This document shows, piece after piece, positions 1 to 12,060 of a DNA stretch of 64,000 nucleotides (positions are counted from its first letter, which is position 1; the number at the start of each line of letters is the position of its first letter). Location: NCBI RefSeq assembly GCF_000090795.2, contig NW_003546254.1, positions 243,930 through 307,929 of the forward strand, read 5' to 3'. The position numbers were made by a program, and so were the translations under genes. This stretch comes from Amphimedon queenslandica (Eukaryota > Porifera > Demospongiae > Haplosclerida > Niphatidae). Below the pieces are notes generated by a model. The model saw nothing but the letters and a program-made list of their open reading frames with translations, did not search any database and was not told the origin of the DNA.

Positions 1-1974
1 ATTGGATAGTGTTGGCAATATGAATTACACTTTTATTAATGGATCCAGTGTATTATTAACATGGACAGCTCCTTATACACTGGATAATGTACCTATCACT
101 GGATACTATATAGTCAATGGATTAGTGAACATTATTACTACTAATAATGATACTAATATTATATTATCAGCCACTAATCCTGATCCTTGTATATTAAATA
201 ATGTATCAGTTTCTCCTATCAATGATGTTGGAATAGGTTCATCTAATCATATCAGTTTTTATTATGAAAGAGGTAATTTTCTATATTCTCTTTTCAAAGA
301 GGTAGTCTAATAAAAAATTTTCTCTAGACCATAATAATAACTCAGTTAATCCAACTTTTAATAACTACTCTGACCCTGAGACTGGTGAAGTTACTTTGCA
401 CTTCACTATACCGGTAACAAATTAATATTAATTAAATATTGTTCTATTTACAATATAATAGGTTTTATTAGAGTGTACTAGTGAAGCTCGTCAGAATGCT
501 ACAGTTATTATACAGTGTAATGAAACTGGTATTGTATTTCATTACATATATCTAGTGGAGAATACTAAGCATCCAAATACTATAACAGGATCAGCAACAG
601 TCCCTCAGTATCAAGAGTGCAATATCAGTATGGTATTAAGTAATGAGGCTGGTAGTAGTGAACCATTTATTAGAACATTTAGTAAGCCTTATTTAGAAAA
701 CGCATATTACATATTAATTTTAATTTGTTTTATCACAGAAATTATAATTCCAGTTATGCCTTCAATTAGTCCTACACCATCTCCTACTAATGGTACTGAT
801 GGGACAGTTACTTCTATACCAGGTTCATATCCACTCTTGATTACATATAAAACTTATTTATTCATTGTATTTTTAGTGGATATTATTGTCAGAACTATTG
901 TTGGTTGTATTTTTGTGCTGTTAATAATAATTGTTATATTAGTAATTGTGATAAAAGTGACAAGAAGAAGAGGTTAGTATCTCTTTTTTAACAACTATTA
1001 AATATTAATTTTGATAGATAATCATCCTAAACTACAACCTGAACTTACATTTGGAGTACTGGTAAGTTAATAACACACCCACTGGTTTATCTTCACATGT
1101 ATTATAATAATTGTTAGTCATTAGTGTATTTTTTGTTTGTAAAGATCTGTCTTTGGCTCAATTAGTAGCACAATATCATGAATAACTATAAATAATTAAT
1201 ATAATCTAATTTAATTATAGCTTGAACAAGAACGAGAACAAGAACAACAAGAACGAGAACAACGAGAACAAGAACAACAAGAACGAGAACAACAAGAACG
1301 AGAACGAGAACAACGAGAACAAGAACGAGAACAACGAGAACGAGAACAATGGGAACGAGAACAACGAGAACGAGAACAACGAGAACAAGAACAACGAGAA
1401 CAAGAACAACGAGAACGAGAACAACGAGAACGAGAACAACGAGAACGAGAACAACGAGAACGAGAACGAGAACAACAAGAACAAGAACAACCAGTATTTA
1501 TGAATCAACCCACAAACACTGGAGCAGCAGCTGAAGGAACTACAGAAGAGCCAGTATATTCAGATTTAGGTGTAGTACCTTCAACTTGTACAAAATCTTT
1601 AGCAAAATATCTAGGGACAGATGAATCAACAAGGCCTGAATCAAAAGTACCTCTAGTGCAGTCTTATGATGTAGTAAAATCTGCTAGTGGTACTACTGTA
1701 ATTGGAGCTGCTGGAGGAGATACTAATCCACCAGCAATACCTGATAATAAAAGTAATGGAGCTGCCACTACAGGGCATGGTGGAGCTGCATCAAATGCAC
1801 CTATTCATGTTAATGATGGTAAATAATTACATTTTTATGATATTTAATTCAGTAATTTTTATAGATTCACATTCGCCTTCTCCTTATCCTGATCCTCCTC
1901 CTACTCAGAGAGGGAAAGAAGGAGTCCAATCTGGTTTTACTGATGCAAATGGAACTACTGACACCTACTTGTAA
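1..1974 (+). CDS. Ig/FN3 single-pass receptor A, C-terminal part (5' cut by window edge)
   Basis: Exons read as 1-272, 328-413, 462-681, 739-822, 877-972, 1018-1061, 1221-1818 and 1865-1974, all with GT-AG borders and continuous frame. The first exon is a fibronectin-III-like module (WTAP and ITGYY motifs); the third is a second beta-sandwich module ending in NEAGSSEPF. A Pro/Ser/Thr stalk is followed by one hydrophobic helix (about 885-955) and a basic RRR stop-transfer. The cytoplasmic tail starts with ~93 residues made only of Glu, Gln and Arg with one Trp, then carries EEPVYSDLG, a possible YxxL-type sorting or phosphorylation site, and ends TDTYL. Modules and tail say cell-surface receptor or adhesion protein; no ligand can be named. 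It is paralogous to the minus-strand gene at 2346-5077. The N-terminus lies outside the window. Confidence 0.8.
1221..1498 (+). repeat. Glu-Gln-Arg codon repeat inside receptor A
   Basis: About 280 bp built from GAA, GAG, CAA and CGA codons in irregular units (EQRERE, EQQERE). The plus strand has almost no T across the tract (a single T, in a TGG codon near 1351), so all six frames stay open; that explains the long Phe/Leu/Ser and Asn/Lys reading frames on both strands. It is the first half of a real coding exon, because the frame runs straight into non-repetitive tail sequence at 1500. The paralogue at 2346-5077 lacks it, so it probably expanded after duplication. Confidence 0.85.
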
Positions 1975-2345
1975 TGCATGCTACACAAACCTTCATGCAT
2001 GAATACTACCTACTTAAAGAACTGAAACTATTTTGTACTTTGTCACTTTATGCAACTGCATTATAATTTTTATAATGAGTTATTCTTGATCTCCTATTTC
2101 TGACTAGAGCTTAGTCATATTGTAACACATTTGGATCCACCCAATTTTATCAATTTACATTTTTGATGCATACTAATAGATGTTGTCTAATGTTCTCCTG
2201 TAACCTTTCTTGGACTAAACATAGAGGTAATGTTATTGTTGGTCATGCATATGTGATTATCTTCTAAAATTGAGCACATATAATATATTAATAATTTTAA
2301 TTCCCTTAATTAACACTCATCTTATTATTTTTTAAATTTAACTAA
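1975..2345. other. Convergent 3' intergenic region
   Basis: AT-rich spacer between the stop codons of the two convergent receptor genes. It should hold both 3' UTRs and poly(A) signals. I see no open reading frame or repeat worth calling. Confidence 0.5.
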
Positions 2346-5077
2346 TCACATATTAACTGCTCTGCCTTGTCCTATTTGTCCATAAGCAGGATTATTATTA
2401 ATCATTAAAGTGTTAAATTCGTATGCTTCGTTACATGAAGTAGGAATTTCTTGTTGTTGTTGCAATGAGGCAAACCCTGTAATTAATAATTTAACTATAA
2501 ACAGTATTATACTTACTGAATAACTTCCTTTTGTATATACTAAATACAATGAGACATGTCAGTAATAGTATAATAACAGCACCCAATGATATTGCTGATG
2601 TGATAATAACTATAATAACATCGATAATAAGATACATACCGTATTTCCTTAAATAGAAACCGTATTCGAATAAACGCCGGGGTAGCAATAGAATTAAACT
2701 ATAAATACGCAACACCAGCCTAGGAGTGACTCAGTAGTCTAGTGGGCAATGCCTGAAGTTTTAGAAGTCAAAAGCTTGAGGCCACGGGTTCGAATCCCGC
2801 TCTGGGCCAAAGTTTTTTTTATTTTTTATATATTTTTTGGAGGTCCAAGTATCATTTTAGGAAATAGACGCCCGGGCTTTTATTTAAGGAAATACGGTAA
2901 TAATGTATTATCAAGAGTAGATTGTATTTAATGGACTCTTCTATACATGTAATACTAACCAGTACTGATATTAAAACTTGTTGAACCAGGTGTGGTAGTA
3001 GGAGATGTTTGTACAGTAATAATATTAGTAGTAGTAATAGCATCAATAATAGTGACATCAGTGATATCAGTGACATTAGTGATGTTAGGAGAAGGATGAT
3101 GTGTATCTATTGATGTAATACTTGTATTATGTAATTATAAGTACATACTTACCAAATATCAGTATAAATGGTTCACTACTACCAGCCTCATTACTAAATA
3201 CAATACTGATATTACACTCTTGATACTGAGGGACTGATATCAATCCAGTTATATCATTGGTATTCTCTATTTGGAAAGTTGTACTGCTATTAGTTCCATT
3301 ACATAGTACAGTAATTGTAACATGTTCAGGAGCTTCACCAGTGCATTTCAGAATAATCTATATAATGATAGTAGTGGCATAAACAAAAGTATATATACTT
3401 GGGGAATATAAAACTGGACAATAAATATATCTTGTATAGAAGAGAGTGAATCAAGCGATATGTTCTGTACAGTTCTAGGTACTGTAAAGTATAAAACATC
3501 CATGACTTAAGTATATCTACCTCTTTGATATGAAAATGTATTATTATTAAATATTCCCTCTCCTAATGCATTAACTCCAGTTATAACATATGTATAACAA
3601 TGAATATATAAATTATTATCCATAAACTGATAACTGGTATCATTTACTGGTACAGTGTCCACTAGACTACCAGTAATAGCATCATATATTCTTAGTATGT
3701 AATACAGTATAGGTACTCTATCATCAACTGTAGGAGCAGTCCATGTTATATCAATAGTAGAACAGTTGTCAATTGAAGAGTTAATGTTAGTAACTGGTCC
3801 AAGAAAACCTAATATATATTACATTGAGAAAAAATTAAAAGATGATTTACTTACTAAATCCAAAAGATTGCATAATGCCAAATGTTCCTCCATTATTACT
3901 CAATAATACATTAACAGTAAATGTATTTAAATTAGTTACTGAACTATTTCCAGTTACAATCATCAGTTGATCATTAACTTGTGGTGATATACTGGTATTC
4001 TTTATTACTGTGTTATCAGTATTCAGAATAGTAACTGATATACTATTAGGATACTCTCCTTTACATATTGTACTGACCTACAGTATTGTGGGAATAAGGT
4101 GAACTGATGTTATTATAACTGAGTATTCTTATGTAATTATAGTTTAAATAACATTGTAATTGTATGAATACATATAACTGCATGTTGTTTTCCATGTTGT
4201 GTAAAAACATACATACATTAATACTGATATTCAGTGATATTTGTTGTCCATCAATTGCTGCTACCACTGATACAGGAGGAGTAATGAGAGGAACTGAAAG
4301 ATACACTGTGAACATAATACATAAAGCCATTGAGTAATGCTAACCTGTTTTATTATACAAACTGATGTAATTAGGTGAACCAATACCAACATCATTGATA
4401 GGAGATACTGATACATAATTTAATATGCAAGGATCAGGATTAGTGGCTGATAATATAATATTAGTATTATTATTAGTAGTAGTAATGTTCACTGATCCAT
4501 TGATTATATAGTATCCAGTGATAGGTACATTATCCAGTGTATAAGGAGCTGTCCATGTTAATAATACACTGGATCCATTGATAAAGGTATAATCCAGATC
4601 AACAACACTATCCAATAGACCTGAAGAAGCACTGGAATAATGATGAATATACACACACTAACCTTGTATCATTAATATTGCTGTATTACTGGACACTATT
4701 TCAGGAGGATTATCAGTAATAGCTCTACATCTCACTTCAGTATTATTATTATGTTCATAAGCTGTTGCTTGCAGCTCTGCTGTTACATTACCACCATTAT
4801 TAGTTGATGTTGCACTGAATCCTTTAGCTATAACACCAGTATCATGTACTGGTATATTATTAACTGTGAAAATAACTTCATCACCAGTTCCTTGACAAGA
4901 GAAGACAACAGTAGAGTTGAGCGTTGTATTAATAGACACTGGCTGAATCGTTATATCTAAAACGAATTAAACAATAAAAATTACAATGAATGAATAAAAC
5001 TTAATACCAGCACAATCAATGTAGCAGCACAGCCAGCACTGCAGCAAAAGAAGGAAAATTGTATCTGTTAATTCCAT
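2346..5077 (-). CDS. Ig/FN3 single-pass receptor B, apparently complete
   Basis: Minus strand. The start codon at 5077 opens a signal-peptide exon (5077-5008; MELTDTIFLLLL). Then come an Ig-like exon (4956-4663), an FN3 exon (4631-4345), a second Ig/FN3 set through about 3370, a Thr/Ser-rich stalk (about 3110-2955; TNVTDITDVT), a TM exon (2609-2517) and a tail exon ending at 2346. The tail contains a QQQQ run, NEAYEFN and NNNPAYG, the last fitting an NPxY PTB/endocytic motif. The FN3 exon is nearly identical in sequence and exon phase to the first exon of receptor A, so the two are tail-to-tail duplicates. It probably acts as a surface receptor; the ligand is unknown. It shares a 107-bp upstream region with DNAJC21. 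Confidence 0.8.
2637..2899. mobile_element. Foldback (MITE-like) element with internal Pol III cassette
   Basis: Perfect 19-bp terminal inverted repeats: TACCGTATTTCCTTAAATA at 2637-2655 and its reverse complement at 2881-2899. Similarity continues imperfectly inward to a GC-rich CGCCGGGG/CGCCCGGG segment. A TA dinucleotide at each end fits Tc1/mariner-type target duplication. It lies wholly in the intron just upstream of the TM exon of receptor B. It carries a tRNA-like unit at 2718-2820. No transposase is encoded. Confidence 0.7.
2718..2820 (+). ncRNA. tRNA-like Pol III unit (degenerate tRNA or SINE head)
   Basis: An A-box-like stretch TAGTCTAGTGG (2735-2745) and a consensus B box GGTTCGAATCC (2787-2797) are followed by a T8 run (2813-2820) that would terminate Pol III. 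GCCTAGG at 2718 can pair with TCTGGGC at 2801-2807 like an acceptor stem, and a T-arm is present. Between the boxes is a 12-bp stem with one G-G mismatch (2751-2782, loop AGAAGTCA), longer than a normal anticodon arm. The D-arm does not fold canonically and no anticodon can be assigned, so I do not call a functional tRNA. It could be a tRNA-derived SINE head captured by the foldback element. Confidence 0.5.
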
Positions 5078-5184
5078 GCTACAGCTAGATTCTGAGACAG
5101 AGGTGTGGCTCAATTCGGGCGTGGCTCCAATCATAATGGCCATGGCGACAACATAGATACCCGTATTCCTATTCTCTAATACCT
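5078..5184. promoter_or_regulatory. Shared upstream region of receptor B and DNAJC21
   Basis: Only 107 bp separate the two divergent start codons. Both core promoters and 5' UTRs must fit here or overlap the genes. It contains a short GC-richer part (GGGCGTGGCTCC, GGCCATGGCGACA). A bidirectional promoter is inferred from geometry only. Confidence 0.5.
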
Positions 5185-6584
5185 ATGGCGACAGCCACTG
5201 TGAAAAGATGCCATTACGAAGTTTTAGGTGTGGAAAGAAATGCAAGCGAAGAACAACTCAAGAAAGCTTACAGGAAACTGGCTCTTAAATACCACCCAGG
5301 TACCCCTAGTCACGTGACTTATCACGTGATTTATTTCTGTAGATAAAAACCCAGACAATGTTGACGAAAGCAATAAGATATTTCATTTGGTTCAAAATGC
5401 GTACGAGGTGTTATCAGACCCTCAAGAGAGAGCTTGGTAAGATATTGCATCATGTGACAGTCACATGATCTTGATACAGGTATGACAGACACAGGGAGGA
5501 GATACTGTATGGAGGTAATAATGAAGGGGTGGAGTTGTGGGAGTGGCTTAATTGATATATTGATAGTTGGATCAGAGTTTAAGGATGATGTTGTTGATAT
5601 TATGTCATATTTCAGTGGAACAGTCTACAAAGGATTCGGGGATGACCCAAATGTATGAAAATATTATTATGTACTGTATAAATTTTATGGGCTAACTATT
5701 AATAAATTTAACCCTTTCGTTACCCAAACATGCATAATCTATATCAGGGTTTCCCACAAAGCATGCTAAGTGAGCTAAACAGCATGAGCTTCATGAGCTG
5801 ATAAGCACTACAGTGCATGGCAATTGGAAATTTTTGTAGGAAACCCTGATGTACATATTATGAATAGTATTCCTTTCTCCACAGGGTTTTTACAGTATCT
5901 ATGGCAACCTGTTTGCTCTCATAGTCCAGGAGGAGTGCCAGTTTTCAGATGAGGAGAGTCTACTCTATCTCCCTCCTTTTGGTAATCAGCATTATATTAT
6001 AATTTTAATGGGTTACCCAATAAATTTTACAGGGCAATCAACAAGCAATTATGAAGAGGTAAAAACTTCTTGCTATTTTTTATAATAGTTATTAATTATT
6101 TTTAAAGGTGGTACATCCATTTTATGCTCATTGGCAAAGTTTTTCGACCCAGCGTCCATACCACTGGCTCAACAAGTATGATAGGACTCAGGTTAGTGTT
6201 GCTATGGTCACTGTTGCTGTGGTTACTGTTGCTATGGTTACTGTTGCCATGGCGTAACATAGGCAGCGAATCGAAAAGTTGAGAAACTGATGGAGAAAGA
6301 TAATAAGAAGATAAGAGATGCTGCAAAGAAGAAAAGGAACGAGACCGTCCGGGTAATTAGAATATTTATGGTACATGCATTGATCTGTTTCCATAGCAAC
6401 TCGTGGCCTATGTGCGCAAAAGAGACAAAAGAGTTATTGAGTATCGGGTCAGTATTCAAGTAGAAAGAAATAATTTTACGGCCGCATTATTGTAATTAGA
6501 AAACTTTAGCCGAGAGAGAAATTGAGAGAAAAAAGAAAATTAACGAGCAAAAGGCTGCTGAAGCTAAGAAAAGACTTGAGTAAG

Positions 6585-6623
<39 letters not shown>

Positions 6624-7893
6624 GTTATTATTATTATTTAAACATGTAATTACTATTATTATTATTTATTAGAGATTTAAAATTACATGAGTACAAACCT
6701 AATGAATGGGAAAATGACGAGGAATTAGAAAGAGTTAGTACCGCTCACCCCCCCCCCTCTCTCTCTCCCTAACCTCCTCCCTCTCCCTCTCTTGTAGAAA
6801 ATGGCCACCATGCAAGCTGAGATTGATAACGAATTTGGAAAAGATTCTGACAGTAAGTGAAACCACACCCACTATATTAATTATTTAATTAATTAGGTGG
6901 GAGTGGCTCCGATGAATCTGAAACTGTTCCTGACTTGTATTGCCCGGCATGCAATAAAATATTTAAATCAGAAAAATCGTAAGACTGATAATTATCATTT
7001 TGTCTATATATATTAATTTTTTGCCTTTTTTTCTAGTTTTGCCAATCACGAGAAATCTAAGAAGCATAAAGAGAACTTACTCTTATTAAAGAGCACCCTC
7101 TTGAGCAGTGGAGAGGAGGAGGAGGAGGGGGACATAATAAAACCGTCATCACGCCCACCACAAAATGAAGACATTGTGACTCCAGTACATACAGATACTA
7201 CTATTGGTGCTTTAATAGAAAATGATGAAGAAAAGCCATTAACTGTTGATCCACTGTCTACCAAAATGAATAATGTCTCTATAGATGTTTCTGGATCAGT
7301 ATCATCGCATCTAATGTCCCAAGACTGTGAGACTGATTCCAGCAATGAGGGAGAGAAAGAGGAGGATACACAGCTGCTTCAAAGCAAACCAATAAAGTGA
7401 ATAATCTTTATTTTTCATTATAATTATAACTTTTATACCTTCTTCCAGTCTAAACCCATTACCATTATCAATCGATGTTGTTGAAACAGAAGTTACAGAA
7501 CTTCCATCATCAACAAAACAGTTAGTTAACTATTACTATTAATAACTAGCCACACTCACTCTTGTTAATTATGATTTTAGCGAAAGCACTGATCATCATC
7601 AATGGGGTGAGGGTCAAAAACGTTCCGGTAAGAAAAAGAGGGGGAAACAGGCTCCAAAATCATCCCAAGAAGCAGCTGGAATGGATACCATTGACTCCAC
7701 TGGTAGTAAAGAAAGTGGTACAGCCTCCAAATGGTCCTGCACTGTGTGTAGTGGACAGTTTAAATCTCGTAATAAGTTATTTAGTCACATAAAGGAATTC
7801 GGACATGCGTTTGATACTGTCGTTCAAAATAATGAGACGAGTGAAGTAGGGCGGGCTAAGGCCAGCTCTAAGAAATCTAGGAATAAGAAATGA
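5185..7893 (+). CDS. DNAJC21: DnaJ homolog subfamily C member 21
   Basis: Sixteen exons read with intact GT-AG borders, first 5185-5299, last 7581-7893. The protein starts [16 protein letters not shown] with a J domain; the HPD motif is split by intron 1 (HP/DKNPDN). An acidic and lysine-rich middle follows ([27 protein letters not shown]). The U1-like C2H2 finger is YCPACNKIF to HEKSKKH across the 6978/7037 junction, and a second C2H2 finger ([16 protein letters not shown]) sits near the C-terminus. Domain order matches vertebrate DNAJC21 and yeast Jjj1, an Hsp70 co-chaperone of cytoplasmic 60S ribosome maturation. The tail is Lys/Ser-rich. Intron 4 contains a 108-bp foldback element. The start codon is the one directly preceding the J domain. 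Confidence 0.93.
5743..5850. mobile_element. Short foldback element in DNAJC21 intron 4
   Basis: Inverted ends ATCAGGGTTTCCCACAAA (5743) and TTTTGTAGGAAACCCTGAT (ending 5850) match with one or two differences over about 18 bp. Length 108 bp, non-coding. Confidence 0.6.
6584..6670 (+). repeat. TTA trinucleotide microsatellite
   Basis: Interrupted (TTA)n run in an intron of DNAJC21, just before the splice acceptor of the exon starting at 6673. Confidence 0.8.
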
Positions 7894-8031
7894 TTTATAA
7901 TTAATTTTATTTATTAATTTTATTCAAAATTCATTATTATTATAAAATACATTCATTCATATAATAATTTAAAATATCAAACAGTCGATCGATTAATTAA
8001 TAGTATCAATAAATCAATTGGTGTTATCATA

Positions 8032-8939
8032 TTAATCAAAGCGATACTCGCTCCGTCCTTTTGTCAAGCTGTCACTTTTCTGTTTACTGGCTATCATAAG
8101 CTCCAAGGCTTGCCCCGCCCTCTTTTTAACATTGGAATCTCTTATCTCAGAAAAAGGCGGCTCAACCTACACAAAAATAATTAATAACCACACCCATTAA
8201 TTATTAAGTTTTGTAAAGAACTAGAAATCGCCACTTTTCAATCTGAGCATGCTCATGAGTCATGGCACAAGACAATATTTCTCCAGTTAAGCCTGGTTCA
8301 CAATATTACGCTAGTCCTGACGTTACGTTGACGCTGGAATCGAATCTGGTTCAATTCCAGCAAAAAGTATGCGTCAAAAGGTCAAATTGCCCACACTTTT
8401 GATTAAAAATTGATGGTACGTTGGTGTAGTGTCATATTGTGAACCAGCCTTACTCTATCCACAGACAAATTTGCCAAATGCTCTCACCAATGTCACCATC
8501 AGTATAATTTAAGTTTTTTCTCATTACCTGGAAGGTGTCGCGATACCTATCTGCGAGGGTTTCCTCAAATTTTCCAAGTTCGTATTCTGAGCTGAAACAC
8601 AACATCCAGACACAGGGTGATTCAGAAGACTCAGAATTATCATAACCCTGAAATAAAGAGAAAGAGAGAGAATAGTATACAGTGTAGCCTCTATATAATG
8701 GACACTTTGATAGAGGTGTCCTTTAGATGGAGGTTATTTTATACAGTGAGGAATGTAATTGGTTGTCTGTTAAATGGAGGTGTACGCTATAGAGAGTGTC
8801 CAATTTAATAAATGGCTCACCAAAGTGCAGTAGAGAGGAAGGCTGCTGTCTATTGCAATTTTGTTGATGTCCTCAACTGATATACTCCCAACTAAGTGGA
8901 CAGACTCGTTTGACCAGTCCTCAAGCAACACATGTATCT

Positions 8940-9005
<66 letters not shown>

Positions 9006-12000
9006 GTGCAATCACTTTATTTAAAGTTTGTAAAACTGCACAGAATCCACCACTTTTCTTCACGTTGGCACTGTACGACTGAGTCTATAGAATTAAATTA
9101 AATTATCATGTTTTCTAATATACATGCTTCTATGTTATGTAGAAATTTAAAGCTGATTGCCATCAAAACTGAATTTTAAAGTTGCTCAAACAATCAGGCC
9201 AAAGACCCTGTACTATAGTACAAGCAGGTCTTTTTTGAATTGAATTTTAAAGTTGCTTATTAAAGTAAAGGTATTATACTAACAAGGTCCACTGTGTGTC
9301 CCATAGCTGCTAGACACAGCGCTTGCATCCACTTGCTAAGTTCCTCTTCATCCCTAGCAGCTAATGATAACGATTCACCATCATTGTCTTGCACCTAGTA
9401 AAGGGGCGTGGTTAGGGTGTGGCTATGTATTGTGGACATATACCAAAAATTCAAACTGTTTTGCATCCCCTCGGGTTCTAGAACACCCTGCTCTGGAACC
9501 CCTGAGAAAAAAATAATAAAATAATAAGTAAGAAGTAAATCATTTACTGCATTCTGTAAGTAGCTCTGGGAGATTTGTCAGCCTAAAAACACACAAGGGG
9601 TCTGGTAATATTCTTCCCAAGTACTGGGTTTGGTACAAACCTCACTGTTAAATTGGAAAAGCGTTCCCTCGATGAGTGTGAAGTAACACTGCCGCCATGT
9701 TGTCTTTAAGATACCTATCTCTTTTACATCAAGATGACCACAAAATGGATCTAAAGTTTTTTTTAATTAATAAAAAATGAATAACAGTATATTGTATACT
9801 TACTCCCTGTGTCGTCTGGCGGTGATACAGATGGAGTCTCTCCTGAGAGCTGCTCCCAATACACCAAACAGTATCTTAATCTCTCCATACTAGTCTATAA
9901 ATGGGATACACTAAATAATGATATCACGATATAGATATAAAAGTTTGTGGGGACTATATTTGGCGATTTTGTACTAATGATAGCAAATTTTTATGTGCAA
10001 ATGTATGTAGAATTTAATTTTGCTGGTGTAGGCGTGAGCTTTTGATACACCCATTACCTAAAATGCTTTTGCAGTTTGCAGATTATTAAATTGTACGTTT
10101 TTATGATGAATAGCAAACAACAAATTAATTAGCTATATTAAATTACTTCGCTTCCCAGTTTAATCAATTCTTTCTCAATGGCCTCTGTCCTCAGCTCATC
10201 GTCTCGGTTCAAAGGGACGGAAGACGTGCGTCTAATGGAATCTGCTATGCTCCTTGATACAGCTTCATTACCTGTTATTATAATCTGCTTGTCCTGGGCT
10301 TCACCGACCATATAAACAAGACCCAGTGACTGCCAACTGAGTCCGACCACTAAGTATACAAGGTCGGAATAACTCACACCCATCCTACGACTGTAATTGC
10401 CATCCGTACCGTCTGTTAAAGGAAAAAGTTTTCTAATTATAGGGATTTCAATATTTCTTAGAATGCACCTTTTTCCATGAGATACAGTGCTTTGTTAGTT
10501 ATTGCAAGGTAAACTGTTTGATAGCGGCCGGGACCAACAGGTACCTGAACCTGGACCACCTGTGGGAGAAATACGTGTACAATGTACATGTAATTATAGT
10601 AATAGCAAGAACATTTCATAGAGAATACTTGTACTATACATATGTGTTAAGTTTTGCAATATGGTCAATGGTATACATTCCATAAATCTACAAACAAATT
10701 TTGGGAGACCAATCTGTACATGCAATACCCATAGGCTAAATACAAGAGACCAAAAGCCGAAAATGGTAGATTTTAGGAGACCCATATTAGACCAAATATG
10801 GGAGACCAAGTCTCTCTAGATCTAACAGTGAATACACCCCTTACTCTTTTCACTGATTCTTTCGAGTCATAAAGTACATCTATTGACAAAATAACTTTCA
10901 TTGTTTCATCAATCTCAACGTCACATTCTCTCTTGTTGTATTCAGTGATTTCCTTTGGACGAGTAGGTGGGGCTTCATATTTAATTGACTCGTCTATAAA
11001 GAATACAAATAATACATAAACTCTACAAAACTTTACTTAAATTGGGTGTGGCCTCAGGTATCAACAATTTAGCTTTCGGAGAAGCTTGAGAAACATTTTC
11101 TGTATCAAAGGTAGGTGTCGCTACTGTACGTGTGATTTCAATGGGCGTGGTTTTGATGGGTGTGGCTTTATCAATGACATCATCAAAAGGAGTACTTGAA
11201 CTTATAGCGTCAGCCCTACTCCTTGAAATGTCATGAGGAACCACATGATCATCATGTGACGTAGAAGGATCATCGTGTAAAATCAAAGGGCTACTATTGT
11301 CCTCCTTTGTTATAGCAGGAAGAAATGGATCTAAATGTTCTTCACGACTATCAATTTCTTCAATTTCTCTCTCTCCAGCTGTCAATAGTCCATCATACAA
11401 TGGCACTTGTTCTTCCTTTACAGGCTGCACAGGTTCGGCTAATTTGATTGGTTCCGCTAAAGGCGTCTCAGATTGAGTGGGCGTGGACTGGGTATCTTTG
11501 AGAGAATCTGTCAGGTCCTCGTTGGTGGGCATGGGTTCACTTTCTTCGACTGACTCTTTCTTCTTTTTCTTTTTCTTTTTTTTTATTTTTTTCTGAGGGC
11601 GAGAGACAGCAACTAACTCTTCCTCCTCCTTTTCTTTCTCTTCTTTCTCCTTTTGCGTCACAAATTGTTTCTTTTCTCTCTCCCGTTGGTCTAACTGCAT
11701 ATACCTGTTTATAAAACTAGGACCTCCTGATGATTCGACTATATGACCATCGGACAAAACTCCACCCATACCAGCCCCTCCTTCATCTAAAATGTGCTCT
11801 TTAATTGGAGATGTAGTAGTGGGTGGGTGTGGTTCAGATAAATTGGTCCCTCCCGCTTCTTTTCCTGTAAGTGAGGCGGGCAGAGAGGAGAAAGGTTGCA
11901 CTTGCTGTCCGGTTGGTGGGAAAGAGCTGCTGTGGTTGTCAGATGATGTTAATCCGATTTTTTTTCGTTTAGTTTCTGGAGTAACTCGTGATAAAAATGA

Positions 12001-12012
12001 TAAATCGATATC

Positions 12013-12060
<48 letters not shown>

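Noticed and set aside
1215-1508. Long minus-strand Phe/Leu/Ser frame and other-frame Asn/Lys and Thr/Arg repeats
   Set aside because: Shadows of the plus-strand E/Q/R coding repeat; the lack of T in the plus strand keeps every frame open.
2637-2655. Idea that the foldback element donates the splice acceptor of the receptor B TM exon
   Set aside because: Phase from the stalk exon (one extra base) does not fit an acceptor in the inverted repeat; the acceptor before 2609 does fit, so the element is purely intronic.
2718-2807. Functional tRNA gene
   Set aside because: B box and acceptor pairing are present, but the D-arm is not canonical, the hairpin is too long for an anticodon arm and no anticodon can be assigned.
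8861-9101. Poly-Asn / poly-Ile / poly-Leu proteins
   Set aside because: Products of the (AAT)n microsatellite in a PLEKHM2 intron; only the minus-strand flanks are coding.
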